Of a stretch of DNA of 33,253 nt, positions 19,569-28,050 are shown in pieces (the first letter of the stretch is position 1; each line of letters starts with the position of its first letter). The notes beneath the pieces are model-generated. The model was not told the origin of the DNA and did not search any database. It worked only from the letters and a program-made list of their open reading frames with translations. Made by a program: the position numbers and the translations under genes. Origin of the DNA: Corynebacterium glucuronolyticum (GTDB lineage Bacteria; Actinomycetota; Actinomycetes; Mycobacteriales; Mycobacteriaceae); contig JALFAQ010000077.1 of the NCBI GenBank assembly GCA_022772305.1, positions 1 through 33,253 on the forward strand, given 5' to 3'.

Positions 19569-20459
19569 ATGACAGTGAGATGTTCAGATGTGATCGCAGA
19601 GTCGCTGCCGGGAACCGCCAAGCAGGGGCGCGGCCTTGTGCTGTTTGAGCGCCTGGGCGGCTGGGGTCACGATGTTCTGGACGGGACGGCGCTGGGCCGG
19701 GAGACAGCGGCGGCGCTGAAGAAGCAGGTGGAGTCCGTGGGATACGGGTTCCAGTTCATTCGCAAGCCGGAGATCCATAGCTTTTTACGCGAGGCACCGT
19801 CGGTGTATGTGGTGCGGTTCGCACCGTCGCCACGGATTGTCTGCATGACGGTGACGTGCGCGGAGGACATCTTGGACATTGATCTCGCTGATCCGCAGGG
19901 GGTGGAAGTGACGCAGCCGATGGGGCTCGTCTGTACGCATGGCAAGCGGGATATGTGCTGTGCGATTAAGGGGCGCCCGTTGGCGAAGGCGTTGGATGAT
20001 CGCCTGGGCGGGGAGGCGATTTGGGAGACATCGCATAACAAGGGGCATCGTTTTGCGCCGGTGTTTCAGCTGTTGCCGTGGGGGTATTCGTATGGCCGGT
20101 TGAATGCGGAGGCGGCGTATGCGGCGCTGACGAGCAGGACTCTGTTTGTTCCGCAGCTGCGTGGGCGGTCGATTTATGGCCCCGCGGAGCAGGTGGCTGA
20201 GGTTGCGATCGCCTCTCAGGTTCCTGTTGCTCCCGGGGAGTTGGAGCTTGTCGACGCCCGTGGGGATCGTGTCTGGTTCCGTGGGCGTTCCGGTCGGTAT
20301 CTCGTGCGCCTGGAGAAGGTTCACCGCGAGGGCGTTGTTGCCTCGTGCGGTAAACCTGGCAAGGCTACCGACCAGTGGGTGGCATCAGGGGATGGCGTCG
20401 TATTCCTTGATGGCAGCGCGGACGGAGGCGACGGGGTCGGCACGGTCCACGAGGGCTGA
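19569..20459 (+). CDS. Sucrase/ferredoxin-like family protein
   Basis: This 296-residue protein has the Suc_Fer-like signature: CTHGKRDMCCAIKGRPLAKAL (about 121-141), the conserved WETSHNKGHRFAP and LLPWGYSYGRL. The family resembles thioredoxin-like [2Fe-2S] ferredoxins; the cysteines in the CTHGKRDMCC cluster and a late SCGK would be candidate ligands. Its physiological role is not established. The ATG at 19569 is preferred over 19560 because of the leaderless promoter spacing. The last 75 bases overlap the convergent HAD gene, so the C-terminal tail (ASGDGVVFLDGSADGGDG) is encoded opposite another coding sequence and may be a poorly conserved extension. Confidence 0.82.
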   Translation: MTVRCSDVIAESLPGTAKQGRGLVLFERLGGWGHDVLDGTALGRETAAALKKQVESVGYGFQFIRKPEIHSFLREAPSVYVVRFAPSPRIVCMTVTCAEDILDIDLADPQGVEVTQPMGLVCTHGKRDMCCAIKGRPLAKALDDRLGGEAIWETSHNKGHRFAPVFQLLPWGYSYGRLNAEAAYAALTSRTLFVPQLRGRSIYGPAEQVAEVAIASQVPVAPGELELVDARGDRVWFRGRSGRYLVRLEKVHREGVVASCGKPGKATDQWVASGDGVVFLDGSADGGDGVGTVHEG

Positions 20460-20978
20460 CAGGAGGCCGGCCTCGCGGGCGGCGAGAACGTTGGCCTGTG
20501 TGTCGTCGAAGAAGAGGGTGTCCTCGGCGTCGGCGTCGAGGTCTGCAAGTGCCTGCGCGTAGGCGCGGGGGTCGGGCTTGTTCACGCCGATCCGGCAGGA
20601 GAACGTGAGGGAGTCCAGCTTGGAGAACCAGGGGTGGACGGCGAGGAGGTTGTCGGCAAGCATGTGGGGGAGGTTGCTCAAGACTCCGATGCGGTAGCCG
20701 GACTCCTTGAGGGAGGACAGGAAGTCGACCATGGCGGGGTAGGCGTGGCTGAGCGTTTCCGCTTCCACGCGCACCGCGGTGTCGAGGTCGATGGTGGGGT
20801 CAAGGTTTCGCCACCAGTCGGCGTCGGAAATCTGGCCGGCATCGTACGGTGCGCGGGTGCGCTCGTAGGCCTCCCAGAACCCGTCACCCACACCCAGCTG
20901 ATCGGCCACGCGGGCGTGGTCGGCGGGGGTGCGGTGTTGGATCACGACTCCGTACAGGTCGAACAATAACGCGGTCAT
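20385..20978 (-). CDS. HAD-superfamily hydrolase
   Basis: This is a 197-residue haloacid-dehalogenase-fold enzyme. Motif I is FDLYGVV, with tyrosine in place of the second aspartate of the phosphatase DxD; motif II is the SN of GVLSNLP; motif III is the K of NKPDPRAY; motif IV is FFDDTQAN. A DxY motif I is the form seen in haloacid dehalogenases and some epoxide-hydrolase-like members, so phosphatase activity is not assured. The ATG overlaps the metI stop as ATGA (20975-20978), so it is the coupled last gene of the metNI unit, although a link to methionine uptake is only positional. Confidence 0.82.
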   Translation of the reverse strand: MTALLFDLYGVVIQHRTPADHARVADQLGVGDGFWEAYERTRAPYDAGQISDADWWRNLDPTIDLDTAVRVEAETLSHAYPAMVDFLSSLKESGYRIGVLSNLPHMLADNLLAVHPWFSKLDSLTFSCRIGVNKPDPRAYAQALADLDADAEDTLFFDDTQANVLAAREAGLLSALVDRADPVASVRAAIKEYDAIP

Positions 20979-21652
20979 CGGCGCATAACTTTCTTGGACA
21001 GCCAGTTTCCGAATAGTTGGGCGATTTGCACGATGATAATGATAATGAACGTGGCCACGTAGGTGACTTCGAGGTCGAAGGCGCGGTAGCCGTAGACAAT
21101 GGCGAAGTCGCCGAGTCCGCCGCCGCCGATGTAGCCGGCCATAGCGGACATGTCGACGATGGCGATGAAGATGAAGGTGAAGCCCAGGATGAGTGGGCCG
21201 AGTGCCTCGGGGAGGATGACGGTGCGGACGATCGTCCAGGGGCCGGCACCCATGGACCTGGCCGCTTCAATGACACCCGGGTCGATGGCGACGAGGTTTT
21301 GCTCGACGATGCGGGCAACCGCGAAAGTCGCCGCCACGCTCATGACGAAGATGGCGGGGGTCGTGCCGATGGTGGATCCCACCGCTGCCTTCGTCACGGG
21401 CGCCAGGAAGCTGACGAGGATGATGAAGGGGATGGGGCGGATGAAGTTCACCAGGAAGTTGAGGATGAAGTACGCGGGCCTGGACTGCATGATGCCGCCA
21501 TTGCGCGTGGTGTACAGCAGCGTGCCGATGATGAGGCCGGCGATGCCGCCGATGATGATCGTCGTGATCACCATGAACAGGGTCTGCTGGATTGATTCGA
21601 GGAAGGTGTCGCCGAGGCGGCTCCAGTCGGCTGCAATGTAGGTCGTGGTCAT
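20975..21652 (-). CDS. metI: Methionine ABC transporter permease MetI
   Basis: MetI forms the membrane channel of the D/L-methionine importer. The 225-residue protein has five or more hydrophobic helices and the permease EAA loop (EAARSMGAGPWTIVRTVILPEAL, near 140-162) that contacts MetN. The conserved AMAGYIGGGGLGDFAIVYGY near the C-terminus is typical. GGAGAG serves as ribosome site and the gene starts two bases after the metN stop. The downstream HAD gene overlaps by four bases. Confidence 0.93.
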   Translation of the reverse strand: MTTTYIAADWSRLGDTFLESIQQTLFMVITTIIIGGIAGLIIGTLLYTTRNGGIMQSRPAYFILNFLVNFIRPIPFIILVSFLAPVTKAAVGSTIGTTPAIFVMSVAATFAVARIVEQNLVAIDPGVIEAARSMGAGPWTIVRTVILPEALGPLILGFTFIFIAIVDMSAMAGYIGGGGLGDFAIVYGYRAFDLEVTYVATFIIIIIVQIAQLFGNWLSKKVMRR

Positions 21653-21654
21653 GG

Positions 21655-22692
21655 TTAGATCTCTCCTCGAATTTCGGAAATCTGGGTGGTGCGCTCCAGG
21701 TGGTGCGCGAAGGTGTCGATGGCATCCGCGGGGCCGGTCAGCCGCACGGTGATCTTGCCAAACGAGTGGGTCTTCAGCGTCGTGACACCGCCGTGGACGA
21801 TGTTGATGCCGACACCGGCTGCGCGGGCATCGCCGACGGCATCGAAGAACCCGGAGTGCTCGGTGAGCTCGATGGTGAACAGGCGACCGTCTCCGGCAAG
21901 CAGGGATTCCGACTCCACCTGGTCCGGCTCGTTGCGCAGCGTGGTCTGCACGAAGCGCTCAGCGACGGGTGTCTGCGGATCGGAGAAGACGTGGTAGACG
22001 TCGTTGTACTCCACGACGCGGCCGGCCTCCATGACGGCAACCTTATCGGCGATGGCACGGACAACACCCATCTCGTGAGTGATGACGACAATGGTGATGC
22101 CCAGCTCCCTGTTCACCTTGCGCAGGAGGTGAAGGACATCGAGGGTGGTTTCGGGGTCGAGGGCGGAGGTCGCTTCGTCAGCAAGCAGGAGGGAGGGGTT
22201 GGTGGCGAGCGCACGGGCGATGCCCACGCGCTGCTTCTGGCCACCGGACAGCTGCTCGGGGTAGTTACCGCCCTTGTCAGAGAGGCCGACGAATTCGAGG
22301 AGCTCCGCCACGCGGCGCTTGCGTTCCGCCTTGGGCACGCCGGCGAGCTTCAGCGGGTACTCGATGTTCGCTGCCGCCGAGCGGGAGTTGAACAGGTTGA
22401 ACTGCTGGAAAATCATGCCGATGGAGCTACGCAGGCTGCGCAGCTTCCGCTCGGGCAGCGGAACGATATCCGTGCCGTCGATAAGCACCTCACCGGAGGT
22501 GGGCGTATCGAGTCCGTTGATCATGCGGACGAGGGTGGACTTGCCGGCGCCGGAGTAGCCGATCACACCAAGGATCTCACCGGGTTCGACGGTGAGGTTG
22601 ATGTCTTTGAGCGCTTGTGTCGTCTTTCCCCCGTTGGAAAAGATCTTATTGACGTTGCGGAACTCGACGCGAGTTCCCTGTGTGTAGGTCAC
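21655..22692 (-). CDS. metN: Methionine ABC transporter ATP-binding protein MetN
   Basis: MetN is the ATPase of the methionine importer, 345 residues from the GTG at 22690-22692, which has GGGAGA close upstream; the in-frame TTG at 22719 lies inside the terminator hairpin region and is unlikely. Walker A is GYSGAGKST, the signature LSGGQKQRV, Walker B LLLADEATSALDP and the H-loop ITHEM. The C-terminal 80 residues (GRLFTIELTEHSGFFDAVGDA onward) form the NIL/ACT-like domain that mediates inhibition by internal methionine in this family. Confidence 0.94.
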   Translation of the reverse strand: MTYTQGTRVEFRNVNKIFSNGGKTTQALKDINLTVEPGEILGVIGYSGAGKSTLVRMINGLDTPTSGEVLIDGTDIVPLPERKLRSLRSSIGMIFQQFNLFNSRSAAANIEYPLKLAGVPKAERKRRVAELLEFVGLSDKGGNYPEQLSGGQKQRVGIARALATNPSLLLADEATSALDPETTLDVLHLLRKVNRELGITIVVITHEMGVVRAIADKVAVMEAGRVVEYNDVYHVFSDPQTPVAERFVQTTLRNEPDQVESESLLAGDGRLFTIELTEHSGFFDAVGDARAAGVGINIVHGGVTTLKTHSFGKITVRLTGPADAIDTFAHHLERTTQISEIRGEI

Positions 22693-22715
22693 ATGTTCTC
22701 CCAAGGTGGTAGCGG

Positions 22716-22741
22716 ACAAAAACCGCCCCGAGGGGCGGTTC
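22716..22741 (-). terminator. Intrinsic terminator between metQ and metN
   Basis: On the minus strand AACCGCCCC-TC-GGGGCGGTT is followed by TTTT. It lies between metQ and metN, in the direction of transcription, and should cut transcription after metQ so that binding protein exceeds transporter. Partial read-through is needed for metNI unless a second promoter exists. Confidence 0.8.
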
Positions 22742-22761
22742 GTGTGTGTGCAAAGTGTAAC

Positions 22762-23646
22762 TTACTTGCCGGCCTTCTGCGCTTCTTCGAGGCGGTCGAG
22801 GATAGCCTGGAGCTCCTCGGCGGAGCGCTCAACCGGGACGGAGGTGCCGTTGGAGTCATCGGCAACAGCGGCGGTGACCTCCGGATCGTGCCAGATCTGG
22901 ACGAGCTTCTGGATGGTGGGATCGTCCTTGTCCTCTGCCTTGGTCACGAACGCGTTGATGTACGGCTCGGCCTCGGTGGAGTTCGGGTCATCCTGGAACA
23001 CGGAGGTCGTCGGGTCGATGCCGGCGCGGTCGAGGAAGGAGTTGTTGATGACGGCGGGCTTGCCCTCGCCGTAAGCGGCGGTGGTCTGCGCGGCGTCAAC
23101 GGGCTGCACCTTCACCTTGGATGCTTCCTGGTCGATATCGGCCGGGGTCGGGGTGATGAGTCCCTCGGTCTTCAGCTTCACTAGGCCAGCCTGGACGAGC
23201 ACGTTAATAGCGCGACCCTGGTTGGACGGATCGTTCGGGATAGCAATGCCTTCGCCCTCGATGCCGTCGAGGGAGGTGTGATCCTTCCAGAAGATAGCGA
23301 GCGGCACGATCTCGGTAGCGCCCACAGGGGTGAGGTCATCGCCGGCACCCACGTTGTACTCGGCGAGGAACTTGAGGTGCTGGAAGAGGTTGACATCCAG
23401 CTGGTCCTCGCTGAGGGCGGTGTTCGGGGTGGAGTAATCGCCGAAGTTCTGGATATCCAGCTTGATACCCTCTTCCTTAGCCTTATCCTCGAAGACCTTC
23501 CACGCCTTCTTAGAAGCATCGGTGGTGCCGATGCGGACGGTCGTGGTGTCGCCGCCACTAGCAGAGGTCTCCTCGTTGCTGCAGGCGGTCAGGCCGGTAG
23601 TAGCAATAACGGCTGCGGCAGCCAGTGCGGTCAGCTTCTTCAACAT
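22762..23646 (-). CDS. metQ: Methionine-binding lipoprotein MetQ (NlpA family)
   Basis: This is the substrate-binding lipoprotein of the methionine importer, 294 residues. The signal peptide (MLKKLTALAAAAVIATTGLTAC) ends in lipobox LTAC with lipid-carrying C22. The NlpA fold follows: VRIGTTDASKKAWKVFEDKAKEEG, LDVNLFQHLKFLAEYN and AAYGEGKPAVINNSFLDRAGI. A GAAGGAG sequence lies nine bases before the ATG. It is the first gene of the metQNI unit, transcribed away from dnaE2. Confidence 0.94.
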   Translation of the reverse strand: MLKKLTALAAAAVIATTGLTACSNEETSASGGDTTTVRIGTTDASKKAWKVFEDKAKEEGIKLDIQNFGDYSTPNTALSEDQLDVNLFQHLKFLAEYNVGAGDDLTPVGATEIVPLAIFWKDHTSLDGIEGEGIAIPNDPSNQGRAINVLVQAGLVKLKTEGLITPTPADIDQEASKVKVQPVDAAQTTAAYGEGKPAVINNSFLDRAGIDPTTSVFQDDPNSTEAEPYINAFVTKAEDKDDPTIQKLVQIWHDPEVTAAVADDSNGTSVPVERSAEELQAILDRLEEAQKAGK

Positions 23647-23694
23647 GTTTATTTTCTCCTTCATTGTTGATGATGAAACGTAACGGTAGCAGCA

Positions 23695-23721
23695 TTGCAT
23701 GCAAATGTACAACTCGGTCTA
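23695..23721. promoter_or_regulatory. Possible operator sequences upstream of metQ
   Basis: A perfect palindrome TTGCATGCAA (23695-23704) is followed by TGTAC-AACTCG-GTCTA (23706-23721), which matches the McbR-type operator TAGAC-N6-GTCTA at 8 of 10 defined positions. McbR represses methionine and sulfur genes in Corynebacterium glutamicum. The match is weak, so the assignment is tentative. Confidence 0.3.
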
Positions 23722-23819
23722 GAAATATTTTTACAAAATCACAAAAACCGCATATCTCTCCAGGTAGATTGCTAAACCGATTGGTTCAAATTTGCGCGAT
23801 AAGAACAGGTGTGCGAAAA

Positions 23820-23835
23820 TACTACACATGTTCGA
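23820..23835 (+). promoter_or_regulatory. LexA (SOS) box at the start of dnaE2
   Basis: TACTAC-ACAT-GTTCGA has a perfect right half-site and three mismatches in the left half relative to TCGAAC-N4-GTTCGA. It contains the dnaE2 ATG (23828-23830). With the box at imuA', both mutasome units would be in the LexA regulon. Confidence 0.65.
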
Positions 23836-26800
23836 AGGGGTGAATGCAGCGCCACTGAGCTGGAAGACGCTCGAGGCGATCATGAGCGGCCGCGATGCCC
23901 CCGATCTGCTCCCCGCCCCACACACGCGCCCGGTCCCGGAGCACGTCCAGCCTGGCGCCACCCCCTTTGCCGAGCTGCACTGCACCAGCTCATACTCTTT
24001 TCTCGGTGGAGCGAGCGAGCCAGAGGACCTCGTCGCGCGCGCCGTGGAGCTTGGGCTGACCGGCCTGGCCCTGACGGATCGCGATGGGTTCTACGGCGCG
24101 GTGAAGTTTGCCGAAGCCGCGCGCGGCACCGGGCTCGAAACCATTTTCGGAGCAGAGTTGTCCCTCGAGCCGGACCGCGCCCTCACTGTCTTGGCTGTGG
24201 GCTACGAAGGCTACGTCAACCTGTCGCACCTCATCACCGATGCCCACATGCGCGGCGGTGAAAAGGACGTGTGCGTATACCCGCCCCTGGAAAACTTCGG
24301 GCCGGGTTTTCACATCCTCGTTGATCACGTCTGGCTCCCGGAGCTTGACCGCATCGTCGACTGTTTCGGTGCCGAGAACGTGAGCCTGGAATACCAGGTC
24401 CGGGGGCTGCCGGAGGATGCCGACCAGTTTGCCGATCTCGACCGCGCCGACCCGCGCCTCAGCCGCATCCTCTCCGGTGCTCCGCGTGCTGCCACGCTTG
24501 CCGACGGCCACCTCGCCGCCGCCAAAGCAGCCCTCGCGCGCCGGGAATCCCTCTCCCAGGCCGAACCCCACCTCCATCCCCTCGGCGCAGCGTGGCTGCG
24601 CAGCGCCGAGCGCCTCCTGCGTGCAGCCCCCGGCAGGGACGCGCTCGTACATGAGACCGTCCGCGTGGCCGAGCGCTGCGCGTTTGCCTTCGACCTCGTT
24701 GCCCCGAACCTCCCAAAGTGGGACGTACCGGAGCCCTACGGAAACGAGATGGAGTACCTACGGGGGATCGTCGACAAGCGTGCGCCGGAGCGGTACAAGA
24801 GCAGACCGGAAGAGATCAAACAGAAGGCGCGGGAGCAGATCGAGCGGGAGCTCCGTGTCATCGAGGATCTGGACTTCCCCGGGTACTTTCTCATCGTCAA
24901 CGACATTGTCGATTTCTGCCACCGCGAAAACATCTACTGCCAGGGGCGTGGGTCGGCAGCGAACTCCGCCGTGTGCTTCGCGCTCGGCATCACCGCCGTT
25001 GAACCTATCCACGCGAAGCTCCTCTTCGAGCGCTTCCTCTCGCCCGACCGCGACGGCCCACCCGATATCGACCTCGACATTGAAGCCGGCCGGCGCGAGG
25101 AAGTCATCCAGTACGTGTACCAAAAATACGGCCGCGACAACGCCGCCCAGGTCGCCAACGTCATCACCTACCGCACCAAGGGCGCCGTCCGCGACGCCGG
25201 GCGCGCACTCGGCTACCCCCAGGGCGCCATCGACGCCTGGTCGCGGGGTCTCGAAGACCCGCCCGACCCCGTCGTCGCGCTGGCCACCCAGTTCAAGGGC
25301 CAGCCGCGCCATCTCGGCATCCACTCCGGCGGCATGGTCATCTGCGACCGTCCCATCGCCGACGTCGTGCCCACCGAGTGGGCGCGCATGGAAAACCGCA
25401 GTGTCATCCAGTGGGACAAAGACGACGCAGCCTACGGCGGCCTGGTGAAATTCGATCTCCTCGGCCTCGGCATGCTCGGCGCTCTGCACCACATGGTGGA
25501 CCAGGTGAAAACCCACCGCGGCACGGACATTCACCTGTGGGAAATCCCGCTTGATGATCCGCACGTCTACGAGCTGCTGCGGCGCGCCGATACCGTCGGT
25601 GTGTTCCAGGTGGAATCCCGCGCACAGATGTCCACCCTCCCGCGCCTCAAGCCACGCCGGTTTTTCGACATCGTTGTGGAGGTCGCGCTCGTCCGCCCCG
25701 GCCCCATCCAGGGTGGCTCCGTCCACCCGTATATCCGCCGTCGCAACGGCCTCGAGCCGGTCACCTACGACCACCCCTGCCTGGAAAATGCGCTGGGGAA
25801 GACCCTCGGCGTGCCGCTGTTCCAAGAGCAGCTCATGCAGATGGCCAAGGATGCCGCGGGGTTTACCGGCGCGGAGGCCGACGAGCTGCGGCGCGCGATG
25901 GGGTCGAAGCGGTCACCGGCGCGGATGGCGCGGCTGAAGGAGCGCTTCTTCGACGGGCTGGCCACTACGAACGGCATCACCGGCGACGTTGCGCAGAAGC
26001 TGTGGATGAAGATGGTGGCGTTCGCCGCCTACGGTTTCCCCGAGTCGCACTCGCAGTCGTTTGCGGGGCTCGTCTATTTTTCCGCGTGGTTTAAGCACTA
26101 CTATCCGGCGGAATTCACGGTTGGTTTGTTGCGCGCCCAGCCGATGGGTTTCTACTCCCCGCAGTCTTTGATCGCCGACGCGCGTCGCCACGGCATCGCG
26201 ATTTTGCCCATCGACGTGCAGCATTCGGGGGAGGAGGCGGATACGGCCGACGGTGGGCGCGCGGTTCGCCTGGGGTTGAACCTCGTCGGTGGTTTGGGGT
26301 CTGCGGCTGCCACCCGTGTGGAGAAGGCGCAGCCGTTCACGTCGATTTCGGATCTCGCCCGCCGCGCTGACCTTACTGTTTCGCAGGTGGAGGCGCTTGC
26401 CCGCGCGGGTGCTCTGGATTCGTTTGGGGTGGATCGGCGGCAGGCCCTGTGGCAGGCGGGTGTCGCGGCGACGGAGAAGCAGGGCATGTTGGAGGGGCTG
26501 AGTGCGGTGTCGGCGCCAGCGCTTCCCGGCATGTCCGCGTTTGAGCTCATGGTCGCGGACAACGCCGCCACCGGTGTCACCCCCACGGCACAGCCGGTCG
26601 CGTACATCCGCGAGGCGTTGGCTTCCCGGGGCATCGTCCCCGCGTCCCAGCTTCTTTCGCTTGCCGACGCTTCCCGCGTCACCGTCGCCGGCATCGTCAC
26701 CCACCGCCAGCGCCCCGCCACCGCCGGTGGCGTGACGTTCCTCGGCGTGGAGGACGAAACGGGGCTGATGAACGTGGTCATCTCTGTCGGCTTGTGGAAG

Positions 26801-26950
26801 CGCTACGAAAAGGTTGCGCTCACCTCCAAGGCACTCGTCATTCGTGGCATCGTCCGCAACAGCACCGGCGCTGTCAGCATCGAAGCGGACAAGCTGGAGC
26901 CCCTCCCACTTGGTGAGGTGCTCTCCCGCGGCGCGCGGGACTTTAGATAA
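23828..26950 (+). CDS. dnaE2: Error-prone DNA polymerase III alpha subunit DnaE2
   Basis: DnaE2 is the translesion polymerase of the ImuA'/ImuB/DnaE2 mutasome. The 1040-residue product has an N-terminal PHP domain (AELHCTSSYSFLGGASEPEDL near 43, LALTDRDGFYG), the C-family palm with catalytic aspartates in PPDIDLDIEAGRREEVI (near 415), the fingers region SGGMVICDRP, and a C-terminal HhH/OB region (VAGIVTHRQRP). The ATG at 23828 lies within the SOS box and I see no ribosome site; an upstream in-frame TTG at 23792 is less likely. The stop codon abuts that of the convergent gene. Confidence 0.94.
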   Translation: MFEGVNAAPLSWKTLEAIMSGRDAPDLLPAPHTRPVPEHVQPGATPFAELHCTSSYSFLGGASEPEDLVARAVELGLTGLALTDRDGFYGAVKFAEAARGTGLETIFGAELSLEPDRALTVLAVGYEGYVNLSHLITDAHMRGGEKDVCVYPPLENFGPGFHILVDHVWLPELDRIVDCFGAENVSLEYQVRGLPEDADQFADLDRADPRLSRILSGAPRAATLADGHLAAAKAALARRESLSQAEPHLHPLGAAWLRSAERLLRAAPGRDALVHETVRVAERCAFAFDLVAPNLPKWDVPEPYGNEMEYLRGIVDKRAPERYKSRPEEIKQKAREQIERELRVIEDLDFPGYFLIVNDIVDFCHRENIYCQGRGSAANSAVCFALGITAVEPIHAKLLFERFLSPDRDGPPDIDLDIEAGRREEVIQYVYQKYGRDNAAQVANVITYRTKGAVRDAGRALGYPQGAIDAWSRGLEDPPDPVVALATQFKGQPRHLGIHSGGMVICDRPIADVVPTEWARMENRSVIQWDKDDAAYGGLVKFDLLGLGMLGALHHMVDQVKTHRGTDIHLWEIPLDDPHVYELLRRADTVGVFQVESRAQMSTLPRLKPRRFFDIVVEVALVRPGPIQGGSVHPYIRRRNGLEPVTYDHPCLENALGKTLGVPLFQEQLMQMAKDAAGFTGAEADELRRAMGSKRSPARMARLKERFFDGLATTNGITGDVAQKLWMKMVAFAAYGFPESHSQSFAGLVYFSAWFKHYYPAEFTVGLLRAQPMGFYSPQSLIADARRHGIAILPIDVQHSGEEADTADGGRAVRLGLNLVGGLGSAAATRVEKAQPFTSISDLARRADLTVSQVEALARAGALDSFGVDRRQALWQAGVAATEKQGMLEGLSAVSAPALPGMSAFELMVADNAATGVTPTAQPVAYIREALASRGIVPASQLLSLADASRVTVAGIVTHRQRPATAGGVTFLGVEDETGLMNVVISVGLWKRYEKVALTSKALVIRGIVRNSTGAVSIEADKLEPLPLGEVLSRGARDFR

Positions 26951-27473
26951 CTAGGGCAGCAGCGAGGTAATCTCAGCAGGAAGCACACCCTTGAGCTGCG
27001 GCAGCAGGGCGGCGATGACACCCAAGCCCGCGAGGACAGAGGCACAGATGATGAGACCGAGGGAGGTATCGTTCGGCTCACCCTTGACGGAGCTGAAGAC
27101 ACCGGCGAGGTCGTAGTCCGTCTCGTTCAGCCTTGCCCTCAACACAGGCGCGGTAGGCGGCGCTCACGCTAGCGGCTGCGACCTGTTCCTTCTCCTTGGC
27201 CGCGTCATCGAGTCCCTTGATGTAGGTCTCGCGGTCGCTGATCTTCTTCACAAGAGCGTCAAGCTGAGCGTTAGCATCTTCCTTCTTCACTTCCTGGCTT
27301 GTCCCGAGGCCGAGGAGTGTCGCCTCATCCGCGTTCAGGGTGATGGTGCAGATGTCGTTTTCTACCTTGAAACCGGCGGTCGTCGTTTCCTCAGCGGATG
27401 CTGGGATACACAGACTAGTGGTAACTGCTGCTGCGGTGACGGCGGCGATTGCTGCCTTGTTGAAGCCCTTCAT
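26951..27473 (-). pseudogene. Secreted or membrane-anchored protein, frameshifted
   Basis: A signal peptide (MKGFNKAAIAAVTAAAVTTSLCIPASA) starts at ATG 27471-27473, preceded by AGAAGGG. A charged region with coiled-coil character follows (KKEDANAQLDALVKKISDRETYIKG), then SAAYRACVEG. Here the frame breaks: removing one G from AAGGCTG (plus-strand CC at 27131-27132) joins it to LNETDYDLAGVFSSVKGEPNDTS and a C-terminal hydrophobic helix LGLIICASVLAGLGVIAALLP. The repaired protein would be about 173 residues, exported and held by its C-terminal helix. I do not recognise the family. The break could be real or a sequence error. Confidence 0.65.
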
Positions 27474-27575
27474 GATGAAAACCCTTCTCATCGGACTGAA
27501 TAGATAATTCCTATCAAAGTTATGTTACTTACTTGATGGTCAGTCGCGTAGTCATTGTCAGCTCTCCGACGCTAG

Positions 27576-27581
27576 TACCCT
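27576..27581 (+). promoter_or_regulatory. Leaderless -10 element of the PH-domain operon
   Basis: TACCCT-GGGGCGT-ATG gives the seven-base spacing to the ATG at 27589. A possible -35 ATTGTC lies at 27554-27559. Confidence 0.45.
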
Positions 27582-27588
27582 GGGGCGT

Positions 27589-28050
27589 ATGCATGACTCG
27601 ATGAACCCTGTGTCCCGGAAGCTGGCCTCCTCCCGGGTGTTGTCCGCGGCGGTGTGGTGCGGTGTATTCGCCGTCGCCGGTGCTGTGGCGGGCTACCTGT
27701 GGTGGCGGTGGTTTTACGTCATCCCGGCAGTGTTCGTCCTATTGTTCGTCTACCTGTGTTGGTTGCTGCCGGCGCAGGTGCGCTACCTGGGGTGGCGGGA
27801 GGCACCCGATGAGCTGGAGATCACCCGTGGGAAGTTCTTCCACACATTCACGGTGGTGCCCTACGGTCGGATCCAGTATGTGGATGTGACCCAGGGGCCA
27901 TTCCAGCGGCTGTTCGGCCTGAAGGTGGTGGATGTGGAGACGGCGAGTGCGTCGACGGATGCGTCAATCCCTGGTCTTCCCGCGGAGGAGGCTGATTCAC
28001 TGCGGGACCGCCTGGCGGAGCGCGCCCGGGAGAGGATGAGTGGACTGTGA
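27589..28050 (+). CDS. Bacterial PH-domain (DUF304, YdbS-like) membrane protein
   Basis: This 153-residue protein has two adjacent hydrophobic helices (about 20-62, VWCGVFAVAGAVAGYLWWRWFYVIPAVF) and a bPH2 domain after them (LEITRGKFFHTFTVVPYGRIQYVDVTQGP, then GLKVVDVETAS). The family is typified by Bacillus YdbS, encoded beside YdbT; a role in secreted-peptide resistance has been proposed there. Its GTGA junction with the next gene (28047-28050) shows translational coupling. Confidence 0.85.
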   Translation: MHDSMNPVSRKLASSRVLSAAVWCGVFAVAGAVAGYLWWRWFYVIPAVFVLLFVYLCWLLPAQVRYLGWREAPDELEITRGKFFHTFTVVPYGRIQYVDVTQGPFQRLFGLKVVDVETASASTDASIPGLPAEEADSLRDRLAERARERMSGL

